Source: an uncultured Lachnospiraceae bacterium (GTDB taxonomy: Bacteria; Bacillota; Clostridia; Lachnospirales; Lachnospiraceae). From it: a stretch of DNA of 64,000 nucleotides. The stretch covers positions 62,001 through 126,000 of the forward strand of contig CAJTNC010000006.1 of the NCBI GenBank assembly GCA_910577955.1, read 5' to 3'. Shown here in pieces: positions 33,863 to 42,757 of the stretch (positions are counted from its first letter, which is position 1; every line of letters starts with the position of its first letter). The position numbers were made by a program, and so were the translations under genes. Under the pieces are notes generated by a model. It saw only the letters and a list, made by a program, of their open reading frames with translations, had not been told where the DNA came from and ran no database searches.

Positions 33863-35183
33863 GCAGGATCAAAACTGACACCAGCAGCCCTAAGATTGCC
33901 AGCCACAGAAAGTTTGAAACATCCTCGCCGTCTATCTGCACTTTGTCATTTTTTTCTTTCGCATCCTTCCGCTCATACCAGCCCATATTGATCTGGTGGA
34001 CGCTGCCGGAAGCCTCCACGGTCTCTTCCTCTTCCCCCACAACTGCATCTATATCCTGCCCCGAAACATCTGTCACTGCTGTATCATCTTCCGCATTCTC
34101 TTCCGCCTTACCCTGCAGGGCAGGTATTTCCACCGTCTCCGTCTCTTCATACAGATCGTAGCCGTTATAGACCCGGCATTTTAAGGAAATATCCTCATCC
34201 ACCGGTACTTTCAGCGTGCATTCCAGTTCCGTTCCGTTCTTCTCCCATTTCTGCAGCCCGCTGTACCTCGCTCCGCCGTCAAGACTGTAGGCATAGTATA
34301 GCAGTCCGCTCTCCACATCCTCTCCGGTCAGCAAAATATTCACCTCTCCGGTTTCCGGCTTTGTCCTAAGACAAGTCAAAGAAACATTCACCGGAGCCGT
34401 ATCGTCCGGTTTCATCACTTTAGAGGGAATTTCCACCTTCGGCTTTTCATATTTGCGGTAATCATTTCCCAGAGTCGGAGAGTACAGTCCGTAATACTTT
34501 GCCACCGCCGTGGCATCCAACACTCCCAGTCTTTCCATCGCCTCCGTAGTCTCATACCTGCCTGCATCCTGAGGATGATCCAGATGACAGTGCTCAATGA
34601 TAGCACAAGGGATCCGGTACTCCTGACAATGCTTGATGATCCCGTAGTAATCCGCACCGCTCTTGCCGAGCCTTGTCTTAACGCCCCTGTTGTAAAGATC
34701 CAGACTGCACAGCTCGTTCAGACACAGCTCCCCAAAGCTTTTCCCCTCCGCATAGCAGTTTCCGAAAGCCGAGACCCACACTTCCGTCCCGTAAAGCGTA
34801 TGGTATTCCGACATATTAAAATGCAAACAGAACAAAAAGTCCGCCTCTACCTCTTTCGCATAGTCGGCCCGCTGCTGCAGAGAAAGTTCCGTGTCCTCCG
34901 TTCTTGTGAGAAAGACCTCTACCCCTTCATATTTCTGCAGTTCCTCCATCATGGCTTTTGCCACCACCATGGTCATATACTTTTCTGTATAGCCCTTATA
35001 CTGTGCGCCGAGATTCTCTCCGCCGTGCCCCGGATCAATCGCAATCCTGATCGGCTCCGCATGCACTTTTTTTACGGGTACAGCGCAAAAAACAACTGTG
35101 ATGGCTATACACAAAACAACCTTGCTTGCCATAGCAAAAGGCCGACTTCCTCGGAAACCGGCCATCTTCCACTTCATTTTCAT
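33798..35183 (-). CDS. N-acetylmuramoyl-L-alanine amidase with C-terminal membrane anchor
   Basis: 461 residues. A signal peptide spans 1-42 (cleavage near VHA). The Amidase_3 domain follows with IDPGHGGENLGAQ (Zn His), FCLHFN and IPCAIIEHCHLDH (catalytic Glu), all intact, so it should cleave the peptide from MurNAc. A beta-rich region of about 110 residues follows, then a Glu-rich linker, and near the C-terminus a membrane segment (about 424-446) with a basic tail (RKQRKARRRGRRR). The protein would thus be held on the outside by its C-terminus. It follows the coiled-coil gene with a one-base overlap. Confidence 0.92.
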   Translation of the reverse strand: MKMKWKMAGFRGSRPFAMASKVVLCIAITVVFCAVPVKKVHAEPIRIAIDPGHGGENLGAQYKGYTEKYMTMVVAKAMMEELQKYEGVEVFLTRTEDTELSLQQRADYAKEVEADFLFCLHFNMSEYHTLYGTEVWVSAFGNCYAEGKSFGELCLNELCSLDLYNRGVKTRLGKSGADYYGIIKHCQEYRIPCAIIEHCHLDHPQDAGRYETTEAMERLGVLDATAVAKYYGLYSPTLGNDYRKYEKPKVEIPSKVMKPDDTAPVNVSLTCLRTKPETGEVNILLTGEDVESGLLYYAYSLDGGARYSGLQKWEKNGTELECTLKVPVDEDISLKCRVYNGYDLYEETETVEIPALQGKAEENAEDDTAVTDVSGQDIDAVVGEEEETVEASGSVHQINMGWYERKDAKEKNDKVQIDGEDVSNFLWLAILGLLVSVLILLMITRAVYRKQRKARRRGRRR

Positions 35184-35794
35184 TACATCAACTCCAAATT
35201 TTCTTTTACGGCCGGTCCCGGCTCTGCGCCCGCACTTTCCTCTTCCAGATCCTCCGGTATCGGCATAAGCTCCCGCCTGTTGGAAACGATCATTTCCTGA
35301 TACTGTTTCATATGGCCGATCAGATTTTCATAATCTGCGGAAGCCGTCTGCATGGAACTCGCCACAACGTCTTCCACATGCGCCAACAGATCGTCCGTAT
35401 ACTGCATGGCAGAAAGACGCATTTCGTTGGACTCCATTACCGCCCGGTCCAACATATCCTGCGCCTGCTTGTGTGCCGCCGTCACGACCTCGTCCGCCTG
35501 CGCATAGGCCTGCTGCATGATCTGATGTTCACTGATCAGCTCCGTCCGCTGGATCGTGGTGTCTTTGATCAACTGCTCGGCCCTCGCCTTGGCATCGTTT
35601 AATATTTCTTCTTTATTTTGAATGATACGCTGATAGCGCTTGATCTCGTCCGGCGTTTTCACGCGCAGTTCACGGATCAGCTCCTCTATTTCATCTTTAT
35701 TCACCAAAATCTTGGTGCTGCTGAATGTCTGATACTTACAGCTGTCGATATACTCTTCAATCTCATCTATTAACTGTTCGATTCTGCTGCTCAT
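35183..35794 (-). CDS. Coiled-coil protein, DivIVA/ATPase-like
   Basis: 203-residue soluble protein, almost all helix, with long coiled coils at about 20-165. The N-terminus (IEQLIDEIEEYIDSCKYQ) and internal KDEIEELIRELRVKTPDEIKR resemble proteins annotated as DivIVA-like or ATPase in Lachnospiraceae. The C-terminus is acidic. No catalytic motif is seen, and the function is unknown. Its stop overlaps the amidase start (TAATG), so a structural role in wall hydrolase placement at the septum is a reasonable but unproven idea. Confidence 0.72.
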   Translation of the reverse strand: MSSRIEQLIDEIEEYIDSCKYQTFSSTKILVNKDEIEELIRELRVKTPDEIKRYQRIIQNKEEILNDAKARAEQLIKDTTIQRTELISEHQIMQQAYAQADEVVTAAHKQAQDMLDRAVMESNEMRLSAMQYTDDLLAHVEDVVASSMQTASADYENLIGHMKQYQEMIVSNRRELMPIPEDLEEESAGAEPGPAVKENLELM

Positions 35795-35865
35795 TTCTGC
35801 TCCACTTCTGTTTTTGTGATACCCTCAGTTCCCGCTCAGGCTCTCTGCGACATCCCACTGATTTT

Positions 35866-36363
35866 TCACTGACTTTCATTTCCGTGCCCATACTTCTCAT
35901 AGATCATATCGCGCACAAAATCAGGTACCTGTTTTGAGATATCTCCTTTAAACATCGCAACTTCTTTCACCGTCGAAGAACTCAGATAAGCATACTCCAA
36001 ACTGGTCGTCAAAAACATCGTATCCAGATGTCCGTCGGACAAAACCCGATTCGTCTGGGCGATCTGCAGCTCATACTCAAAGTCCGTAATGGCACGCAGC
36101 CCTCTGATCGACACGCCTATCTTATTCTTCCTCGTATAGTCCACCAGAAGTCCGCTGAAAGAATCCACCTTGACATTAGGATACTCCTTTGTAGCCTCTT
36201 TAAGCATTTTAACACGTTCTTCCACAGAAAACAATGGTGTCTTCATTTTGTTATCCAAAATACTGACAGTCAACTCGTCAAAAATTTCTGCGGAGCGTCT
36301 GATAATGTCCAGATGTCCGTATGTAACAGGATCAAAGCTGCCCGGATAAACCGCTGATTTCAT
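35866..36363 (-). CDS. coaD: Phosphopantetheine adenylyltransferase
   Basis: 165-residue enzyme of coenzyme A synthesis, transferring AMP from ATP to 4'-phosphopantetheine. The ATP-binding motif is PGSFDPVTYGHLDI and the second signature is YLSSSTVKEVA. The ATG at 36363 starts MKSAVYPGSFDP as in the family, with AGAAAGG upstream; the in-frame ATG 4 codons earlier has poor spacing. It overlaps the rsmD stop by 4 bases (ATGA), so the two are translated together. Confidence 0.95.
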   Translation of the reverse strand: MKSAVYPGSFDPVTYGHLDIIRRSAEIFDELTVSILDNKMKTPLFSVEERVKMLKEATKEYPNVKVDSFSGLLVDYTRKNKIGVSIRGLRAITDFEYELQIAQTNRVLSDGHLDTMFLTTSLEYAYLSSSTVKEVAMFKGDISKQVPDFVRDMIYEKYGHGNESQ

Positions 36364-36920
36364 ATTGATGACCATACCTTTCTCAAAAACACATGTTTGT
36401 TTGTCTTATAGTATTTCTCGTTCTCGACTGTGAATCCGTATTCCTGTGCAAATCCGAAATCCCGTTTCAGATCGGCCTCCAGCACAAGCAGAGTATCCTC
36501 CGTCACATATGCCCTGTCTTTCAGAACGGACAAAAGCTTTTCATAGTGTCCTCCCTCGTAAGGGGGATCCGCAAAAATAATATCCGCCTCTTTCTCATGG
36601 ATGCCGTACAGCGCCGTGTAAACATCTTTCTTTAACAATACTGTCTCTTCCGCCATCTTTGCAAACTGTACATTCTCCGCGATGCAGTTGAAAGCTTCTC
36701 TGCTGTTTTCCACTAAATACGCCTTTTTTGCGCCTCTGCTCACAGCCTCAATGCCTATCTGTCCGCTGCCGGCAAACAGATCCAAAAATACGCATCCCGG
36801 AATTTTCGGAGCCAGCATATTGAATAATGTCTCCTTGATCCTGTCGGAAGTCGGCCTTGTCTCAAGCCCCTGCGGGGTTTTAAGCGGAAGTCTCCGCGCC
36901 TTTCCTGCTATGATCCTCAT
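36360..36920 (-). CDS. rsmD: 16S rRNA (guanine966-N2)-methyltransferase
   Basis: 186-residue class I methyltransferase. The SAM-binding motif I is FLDLFAGSGQIGIEAVSRG and the catalytic motif is DPPY (FADPPYEGGHY). It begins MRIIAGKARRLPLKTP as in RsmD. The start overlaps the parC stop by 4 bases and the stop overlaps coaD by 4 bases. The rsmD-coaD order is conserved in Bacillus and Clostridia. Confidence 0.95.
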   Translation of the reverse strand: MRIIAGKARRLPLKTPQGLETRPTSDRIKETLFNMLAPKIPGCVFLDLFAGSGQIGIEAVSRGAKKAYLVENSREAFNCIAENVQFAKMAEETVLLKKDVYTALYGIHEKEADIIFADPPYEGGHYEKLLSVLKDRAYVTEDTLLVLEADLKRDFGFAQEYGFTVENEKYYKTNKHVFLRKVWSSI

Positions 36921-39160
36921 ACTCTTACTTTCACTCCCTTGCCGGCTCTTGCGCCGGATTTCAGTTTCCCCAGTTCGATGGTCTTTCCTTTGTACTCGAT
37001 GGTCTGCTGTTCTGCGCCGATCCTCGTGTAGTAGACCGCCTCCACCTCGTCGCCGTCCGAAAGCTTCATCCCCTTTGTTCCCACCGCCGCCTTCTTCATC
37101 GCCGAAATCTCTTCCACTGCAAAACGCAGAAAATATCCGTCTTTTGACTGCAGAACGATACTCTTTTGGTCTTTAAAAGGTTCCACACTCAGCACTTCGT
37201 CCCCCTCCGTAAGCTTTGTGGAAGCCACAGTACGTTTCATCACGTCAAACTCTCCGCCGTCCACCATTTTTACCATGGACTGCTTTGTGACAAAAAGTAC
37301 GCGGTACAGGTTTAACTCCGTCTGGCTTGTGGCGTAGACGAGCGTCTCCTTCTCAATATTGAAGTTGCTGATATTGTCCACAGGTACCCCTTTATCCCTG
37401 AATTTCCCAAAGGGCACATCCATCACCTTTAAGGTGTGCAGCTGTCCGCGGGCTGTAAATAAGCAGATCCTGCCCGTATTTTTGCAGAGGAATACAAACC
37501 GGTTCTCCGCCTCCGCCGCATCCTTATTCCGCTCGTAGGTCGCCACATCCACCGTTCTGCAGTAGCCGAAACGATCCATCAGGAACACGACCTCCATCTC
37601 TTCTATCTTCCTCTCCTCAAAGACAGCCGCCTCACCGTTTTCTATGACGGTCATGCGCTTCTTCCCGTAAGTTTTCTTAAAGCTTTCCAGTTCCTCCACG
37701 ATGACCTGCGCCATGGAATCCCGCCTGTCCAGAATATCCTCATAGCGGTAAATGTTCGCCATCGTCTCCTCGTGATCTTTGATCAATGCCTGCAGTTCCA
37801 GCCCAATCAGTTTATACAGACGCATCTCCAAAATTGCGTTGGCCTGTCTTTCCGTAAAGAGAAGCTGAGCCGCCATAGCCTCGGAAGCCTTGGAGCGGAA
37901 TTTGATCCCTTCCGTCTTCCCTTCCACAAGACATGCCTTGGCCATCGGCCTGTCCTTGGAACCTCTGAGTATTTCGATGACAAGATCGATCACATTGCAG
38001 GCCTTGATCAGTCCCTCTTGGATCTCCTTCCTCTCCTGTTCCTTCTCCAGAAGATTCGTGTACTTCCTCGTCGCCACCTCAAACTGGAAATCCACGCACT
38101 CCCTGAGGATGGCTTTCAATCCTAATGTCTCCGGCCTGCCGTGACTGATGGCAAGCATGTTGACGCCGAAAGTATCCTCCAGTCTGGTCTTCTTGTAGAG
38201 CATGTTGATAAAATTCTGTACATCCGCATCCCGCCGCAGTTCGATCACGATGCGGATTCCCTCCTTGGAGGACTGGTTTGTGATATCCACAATATCCTGC
38301 GTCTTTTTCGTCTCCGCGAGAGCCGCCACATCGGACAAAAACTTGCCGATCCCCATACCGATCATCGTGTAGGGAATCTCGGTGATGACCACATTGGTCT
38401 TTCCGCCTTTCCCCTTTTCAATCTCCACCTTGCCCCGCAGTTTTACTTTCCCTGCGCCGGTCTCGTAGATCTCCGCCAGCTCGTCCTTGTTGATCACAAT
38501 GCCTCCGGTGGGAAAATCCGGTCCTTTGATATACCGCATCAGTTCTCTGGTGGTGATGTTATTGTCATTCATGTAGGCTTTGACCGCATCGATCACCTCG
38601 CTCAAATTATGGGGCGGAATGCTGGTTGCCATACCCACGGCGATGCCCTCGGAACCGTTGATCAAAAGGTTTGGCACTTTCACCGGCAGCACGGAAGGCT
38701 CTCTCTCCGTCTCGTCAAAGTTGGGAATAAAATCCACCACATCCTTGTCCAGATCCGCCAAAAAAGCTTCCTCGGTGATCTTCTGCAGTCTGGCTTCCGT
38801 GTAACGCATGGCGGCGGCGCCGTCTCCCTCGATATTGCCGAAATTGCCGTGGCCATCCACAAGAGGCTGTCCTTTCTTAAACTCCTGCGCCATCACCACC
38901 AACGCATCGTAAATCGAAGAATCTCCGTGGGGATGGTACTTACCCATCGTGTCGCCTACGATCCTCGCGCACTTTCTGAATGGTCTGTCGGAGCGAATCC
39001 CAAGCTCGTGCATATCGTAGAGCACTCTCCGCTGCACCGGTTTCAGTCCGTCCCGCACATCCGGCAGCGCTCTTGCCACGATAACGCTCATGGCGTAATC
39101 TATGTAAGATTTCTGCATCACTTCGGAATATTCTGTTTTTATGATCCTATCCTGTACCAT
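36917..39160 (-). CDS. parC: DNA topoisomerase IV subunit A (ParC-like; could be a second GyrA)
   Basis: 747-residue DNA-breaking subunit of a type IIA topoisomerase. The quinolone-resistance region reads YHPHGDSSIYDALVVMAQ, with the Ser and Asp that are usually changed in resistant strains intact. The active Tyr is in AAAMRYTEARL. The C-terminal half forms a beta-pinwheel, but no GyrA-box (QRRGGKG) is seen, which points to ParC rather than gyrase. The companion parE is upstream with one gene in between. The ATG at 39160 has GAGGGAAAG upstream. A near-perfect -35 box lies 60 bases before the start. Confidence 0.87.
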   Translation of the reverse strand: MVQDRIIKTEYSEVMQKSYIDYAMSVIVARALPDVRDGLKPVQRRVLYDMHELGIRSDRPFRKCARIVGDTMGKYHPHGDSSIYDALVVMAQEFKKGQPLVDGHGNFGNIEGDGAAAMRYTEARLQKITEEAFLADLDKDVVDFIPNFDETEREPSVLPVKVPNLLINGSEGIAVGMATSIPPHNLSEVIDAVKAYMNDNNITTRELMRYIKGPDFPTGGIVINKDELAEIYETGAGKVKLRGKVEIEKGKGGKTNVVITEIPYTMIGMGIGKFLSDVAALAETKKTQDIVDITNQSSKEGIRIVIELRRDADVQNFINMLYKKTRLEDTFGVNMLAISHGRPETLGLKAILRECVDFQFEVATRKYTNLLEKEQERKEIQEGLIKACNVIDLVIEILRGSKDRPMAKACLVEGKTEGIKFRSKASEAMAAQLLFTERQANAILEMRLYKLIGLELQALIKDHEETMANIYRYEDILDRRDSMAQVIVEELESFKKTYGKKRMTVIENGEAAVFEERKIEEMEVVFLMDRFGYCRTVDVATYERNKDAAEAENRFVFLCKNTGRICLFTARGQLHTLKVMDVPFGKFRDKGVPVDNISNFNIEKETLVYATSQTELNLYRVLFVTKQSMVKMVDGGEFDVMKRTVASTKLTEGDEVLSVEPFKDQKSIVLQSKDGYFLRFAVEEISAMKKAAVGTKGMKLSDGDEVEAVYYTRIGAEQQTIEYKGKTIELGKLKSGARAGKGVKVRV

Positions 39161-39196
39161 TCTTTCCCTCACGTCTTATTATTATCTTTCAGAAAC

Positions 39197-39225
39197 ATAT
39201 GCCGTTTTGATGTGTGTTTTGTCAA
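39197..39225 (-). promoter_or_regulatory. Candidate promoter for parC
   Basis: On the minus strand a perfect TTGACA (39220-39225) is followed after 17 bases by GCATAT (39197-39202), a weak -10. The parC start is 37 bases further. It would allow parC, rsmD and coaD to be read apart from parE. Confidence 0.45.
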
Positions 39226-39265
39226 ATTCTGTCTCACCGTAAGATTTCAAACCGCCCGTTACGTC

Positions 39266-39793
39266 TCAGCGAATCAATGATTTTATCATGATAATGCCAT
39301 GATAATTCTTCCCATAACAATCAGGGATAAAGCCAGTCGGTGAAAATCCATACTGTACAAAATAGTCAAAATGCTCTCGCCCGTTAGACTTTAATCTATT
39401 TAATTCATCTGCACAATTGACAATGGGCTTACCATGGCATGACATACCTGTTGAACCAATGATATATTTCAAATTGCGGTAGCCCTTTTCCATTGCATAA
39501 TTTTCTGCATATTTCAATAATGGTTCTAACTGCTGCTCCATAACAAACGATCCGTTCTCATCATACCCAAGGCATTCAATGCTCAAATAAGAATATCCCT
39601 CAAACTCTGCACACAGAATCCACCCCTTGGGATTTGTACTTTCCCCCATGTACCAACCAATCAGTTTTGCAAGCAAAGATACATCCTGCAGCTGCCGGCT
39701 CGCACCTTCAAAATCCCACCAATCCGGTTTTAAAGCAGACATGAGCTCTGCAACGGCAGCGACATTTAATTTATCTATTTTACAGATGTCCAT
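39266..39793 (-). CDS. GNAT-like protein inserted between parE and parC
   Basis: 175 residues. The pattern YSYLSIECLGYDENGSF, then ENYAMEKGYRNLKYI and YFVQYGFSPTGF, resembles GNAT acetyltransferases, but the acetyl-CoA loop is not clear. The ATG at 39793 has GAGAGAGGT upstream; an in-frame extension of 25 codons upstream has no better site. The gene is more AT-rich than the flanking topoisomerase genes, suggesting late insertion into the parE-parC operon. Substrate unknown. Confidence 0.6.
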   Translation of the reverse strand: MDICKIDKLNVAAVAELMSALKPDWWDFEGASRQLQDVSLLAKLIGWYMGESTNPKGWILCAEFEGYSYLSIECLGYDENGSFVMEQQLEPLLKYAENYAMEKGYRNLKYIIGSTGMSCHGKPIVNCADELNRLKSNGREHFDYFVQYGFSPTGFIPDCYGKNYHGIIMIKSLIR

Positions 39794-39870
39794 AGGTACC
39801 TCTCTCAAATTGTAAGCTTTGGCTTTGCCAAGCGCTTTAAATCGAACAATCCCGCAGACGTTCCACAAGT

Positions 39871-41793
39871 TTACACATCCAGCTCCGCATCCGTCGCATT
39901 CTGATAGATAAACTTCTTTCTGGGCGGCACTTCCGTCCCCATCAACATCTGCGTCACCTCGGAGGCCATGCGCCCGTCCTCGATCTCCACTTTTTTGAGC
40001 ATCCGGGTCTCCGGATCAAGGGTCGTCTCCCAGAGCTGTTGGGCGTCCATCTCTCCGAGTCCTTTGTAGCGCTGCAGCGTAAAGAGCCCTTTGTGGCGCT
40101 TTCTGTATTTTTCCAGCGCTGCGTCGTCGTAGAGGTACTCCTCCTTCCCTTTAGAGGGCATCGCTTTATAGAGCGGCGGCATGGCGATATACACATGCCC
40201 CTGATAGATCAGTTCCGGCATAAACCGATAAAACAGCGTCAACAGCAGTGTGGAGATATGAGCTCCGTCCACATCCGCATCCGCCATGATAATGATCTTG
40301 TCATAGCGCAGTTTGTTGATATCAAAATCGTTGCCGTATCCCTCCGAAAAGCCGCAGCCAAATGCATAGATCATGGTTTTGATCTCCGCGTTGGCAAGCA
40401 CTTTGTCGATACTGGCCTTCTCCACGTTCAAAATCTTACCCCTGATCGGCAGGATCGCCTGATACATCCGATTTCTGGCGGTCTTTGCGGATCCGCCGGC
40501 AGAATCTCCCTCCACGATAAATATCTCGCACTTGGAAGGATCCTTGCTCTCACAGTTGGCAAGTTTTCCATTGGAGTCGAAGGAAAACTTCTGCTTTGTC
40601 AGCATGTTTGTTTTAGCCCGCTCCTCCGCCTTTCTGATCTTTGCCGCCTTCTCCGCACAGCCGATAATGCTTTTTAATATCTCCAGATTTCTGTCAAAAT
40701 AGAGCACGGCCTTTTCGCCTGTCACCTTGCTGACCACTTTTGCGGCATCCTGATTGTCAAGCTTGGTCTTTGTCTGCCCCTCAAAACGGGGATCTCTGTG
40801 CTTGATGGAGATCACCGCCGTCATGCCGTTCCTGACGTCCGTCCCCGTAAAGTTTACGTCCTTATCCTTTAAAATGCCGAGCTCTCTAGCATAGGTATTG
40901 ATCACATTTGTAAACATGGTCTTAAAACCCGTGATATGGGTGCCGCCCTCGGCGTTATATATGTTATTGCAAAAACCTAAAATATCCTCATGGAACTCAT
41001 TGACATACTGAAAAGCCACCTGTACCTGTATATCCTCGGCCTCCCCGTCAAAATAGATCACCTCGTGCACCGTCTCTTTGCTTCCGTTCATATCTTTCAC
41101 AAAGCCGATAATGCCGTCCGGTTCATAGAATTCCAGATGTTCAACTTCCTCTTTCCGCCTGTCCTCAAAAACGATCGTCAGTGACGGATTTAAGTAAGCC
41201 GTCTCATGGAGCCTGCTTTTTACTTCTTCCTCCCTGAACCTCGTCTTCTCAAAGATCGTATCGTCCGGCAGGAAATTGATGATCGTACCGGTCTCCTTCG
41301 TCTTACCCATCACCGGCAAAAGTCCGTCTTTCAGTTCCGTGGTCGGAATCCCCTGCTCATAGCTGTCCTGATAAATATACCCGCCACTTTTGACTCTGAC
41401 AGTCAATCTTTTGGACAGCGCATTGACCACCGAAGAACCCACACCGTGCAGCCCCCCGCTGGTCTTATATGCCTCATTATCAAATTTTCCGCCCGCGTGC
41501 AGCGTTGTAAAAACAAGCCGCTCCGCACTGATTCCTTTCTCGTGCATTCCCACCGGGATGCCTCGCCCGTTGTCGGAGACTGTGGCGGAGCCATCCGCCT
41601 CCAAAACCACTTCTATCCTGTCGCAGAATCCTGCCAGATGTTCGTCCACAGAGTTATCCATGATCTCGTAAATCAGATGGTTAAGCCCTTTGGTCGAAAC
41701 GCTGCCGATATACATGCCCGGCCGCCTTCTGACCGCCTCAAGCCCTTCCAAAACGGTAATATTGGAAGCGTCATAATTGCTGCTGTTTGCCAT
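39871..41793 (-). CDS. parE: DNA topoisomerase IV subunit B (ParE/GyrB-like)
   Basis: 640-residue ATPase subunit. GHKL motifs are DNGRGIPVGMHEKG and GGLHGVGSSVVNAL. The TOPRIM domain has EGDSAGGSAKTARNR and DADVDGAHI, and QRYKGLGEMDAQQLWETT is at the C-terminus. The sequence does not sharply separate ParE from GyrB, but the pairing with a GyrA-type subunit without a gyrase box and the absence of dnaA/dnaN/recF nearby favour topoisomerase IV. It begins 24 bases after degV, with AGGAG before the start. Confidence 0.88.
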   Translation of the reverse strand: MANSSNYDASNITVLEGLEAVRRRPGMYIGSVSTKGLNHLIYEIMDNSVDEHLAGFCDRIEVVLEADGSATVSDNGRGIPVGMHEKGISAERLVFTTLHAGGKFDNEAYKTSGGLHGVGSSVVNALSKRLTVRVKSGGYIYQDSYEQGIPTTELKDGLLPVMGKTKETGTIINFLPDDTIFEKTRFREEEVKSRLHETAYLNPSLTIVFEDRRKEEVEHLEFYEPDGIIGFVKDMNGSKETVHEVIYFDGEAEDIQVQVAFQYVNEFHEDILGFCNNIYNAEGGTHITGFKTMFTNVINTYARELGILKDKDVNFTGTDVRNGMTAVISIKHRDPRFEGQTKTKLDNQDAAKVVSKVTGEKAVLYFDRNLEILKSIIGCAEKAAKIRKAEERAKTNMLTKQKFSFDSNGKLANCESKDPSKCEIFIVEGDSAGGSAKTARNRMYQAILPIRGKILNVEKASIDKVLANAEIKTMIYAFGCGFSEGYGNDFDINKLRYDKIIIMADADVDGAHISTLLLTLFYRFMPELIYQGHVYIAMPPLYKAMPSKGKEEYLYDDAALEKYRKRHKGLFTLQRYKGLGEMDAQQLWETTLDPETRMLKKVEIEDGRMASEVTQMLMGTEVPPRKKFIYQNATDAELDV

Positions 41794-41817
41794 ATAGTAA
41801 CTCCTGTTCCCTCTCAG

Positions 41818-42684
41818 CTATTTCATCACTTTCGTGCAGGTCAACGCTAACGATCCCGGCCCGATATGGCAGCTCACCACTAATGACAGCGGATCCACGT
41901 CCCTAATCAGGAAACCCGGGAACGCCGCCTCCACTTCCTCCTTAAACTGCATCGCCATCTCTTTATTGTTGGTATGGGCGATACTTAAATAACAATTCTC
42001 GGGGGATGCCCCGCCGAACCTGTTCTCCATATCGCTTCTGACCGCATTTATCATGATCGTCTTCGCCTGATTGATCGTTCTGGCTTTGGCGAAAGCGTCA
42101 AGCAGCGCCCCCTGTATCTGCAGGACAGGTTTCAACCGCAGCACCGTACCTATCGCTGCCGCCGCCGGCGTGATCCTGCCGCCCTTTTTCAGATAATACA
42201 GCGTGTCCAACATAATATAAATACTGGAATTCTCTCCGTCCTCCTCCAGTATATCTTTTATTTCCGCCGCGCTCTTTCCCTGCCCTGCCAACCGCACCGC
42301 ATCATAAACCGCGCTTTTTTGTGTGACAGAGATCCGGTGGTTATCCGCCACCTGTACCCGGCCCTCATAATCTTTTGCCAGCATGACCGCGCTCTGGCAG
42401 GAAGCGGAAAGCCCGCTGCTCATCGGGATATAGATCAGTTCCTCGTACTCTTCAAGCACTCTTTCCCAGAGAGCCATCACATCCCCCGGCGCCGGCTGGC
42501 TTGTGGAGATAGACTTATTCTCCGTCATCTTCTGATAGAATACCTCCTCCGTCAGATCCACATTCTCCAGATAATCTTTGCCGTCTATCATGAAAGGCAT
42601 GGGAAGTATAAATATCTGATTTTCGGCCGCCTCTTCCGGAAGAATCCCCGCATTACTGTCTGTTACTACCGCTGTTTTTTTCAT
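41818..42684 (-). CDS. DegV family fatty acid-binding protein
   Basis: 288-residue DegV protein. The N-terminus is KTAVVTDSNAGILPEEAA, with STSQPAPGD and LYYLKKGGRI later, as in the family. Firmicute DegV proteins (FakB) bind a fatty acid and present it to the kinase FakA for phosphorylation. A FakA-like gene is only about 2.3 kb away in the same direction (44939-46618), which supports the idea that they form a pair. It follows recG by 73 bases. Confidence 0.92.
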   Translation of the reverse strand: MKKTAVVTDSNAGILPEEAAENQIFILPMPFMIDGKDYLENVDLTEEVFYQKMTENKSISTSQPAPGDVMALWERVLEEYEELIYIPMSSGLSASCQSAVMLAKDYEGRVQVADNHRISVTQKSAVYDAVRLAGQGKSAAEIKDILEEDGENSSIYIMLDTLYYLKKGGRITPAAAAIGTVLRLKPVLQIQGALLDAFAKARTINQAKTIMINAVRSDMENRFGGASPENCYLSIAHTNNKEMAMQFKEEVEAAFPGFLIRDVDPLSLVVSCHIGPGSLALTCTKVMK

Positions 42685-42757
42685 AATCCTGTATCCTTCT
42701 TAATTGTATTTAATGTAATCCTGCGCCGTCTTTGGCTAAACAGTTACTATTTTACGT

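Noticed and set aside
38141..39280. 379-codon open frame on the plus strand
   Set aside because: Antisense to parC, with low-complexity His/Leu/Arg composition and no recognisable domain.
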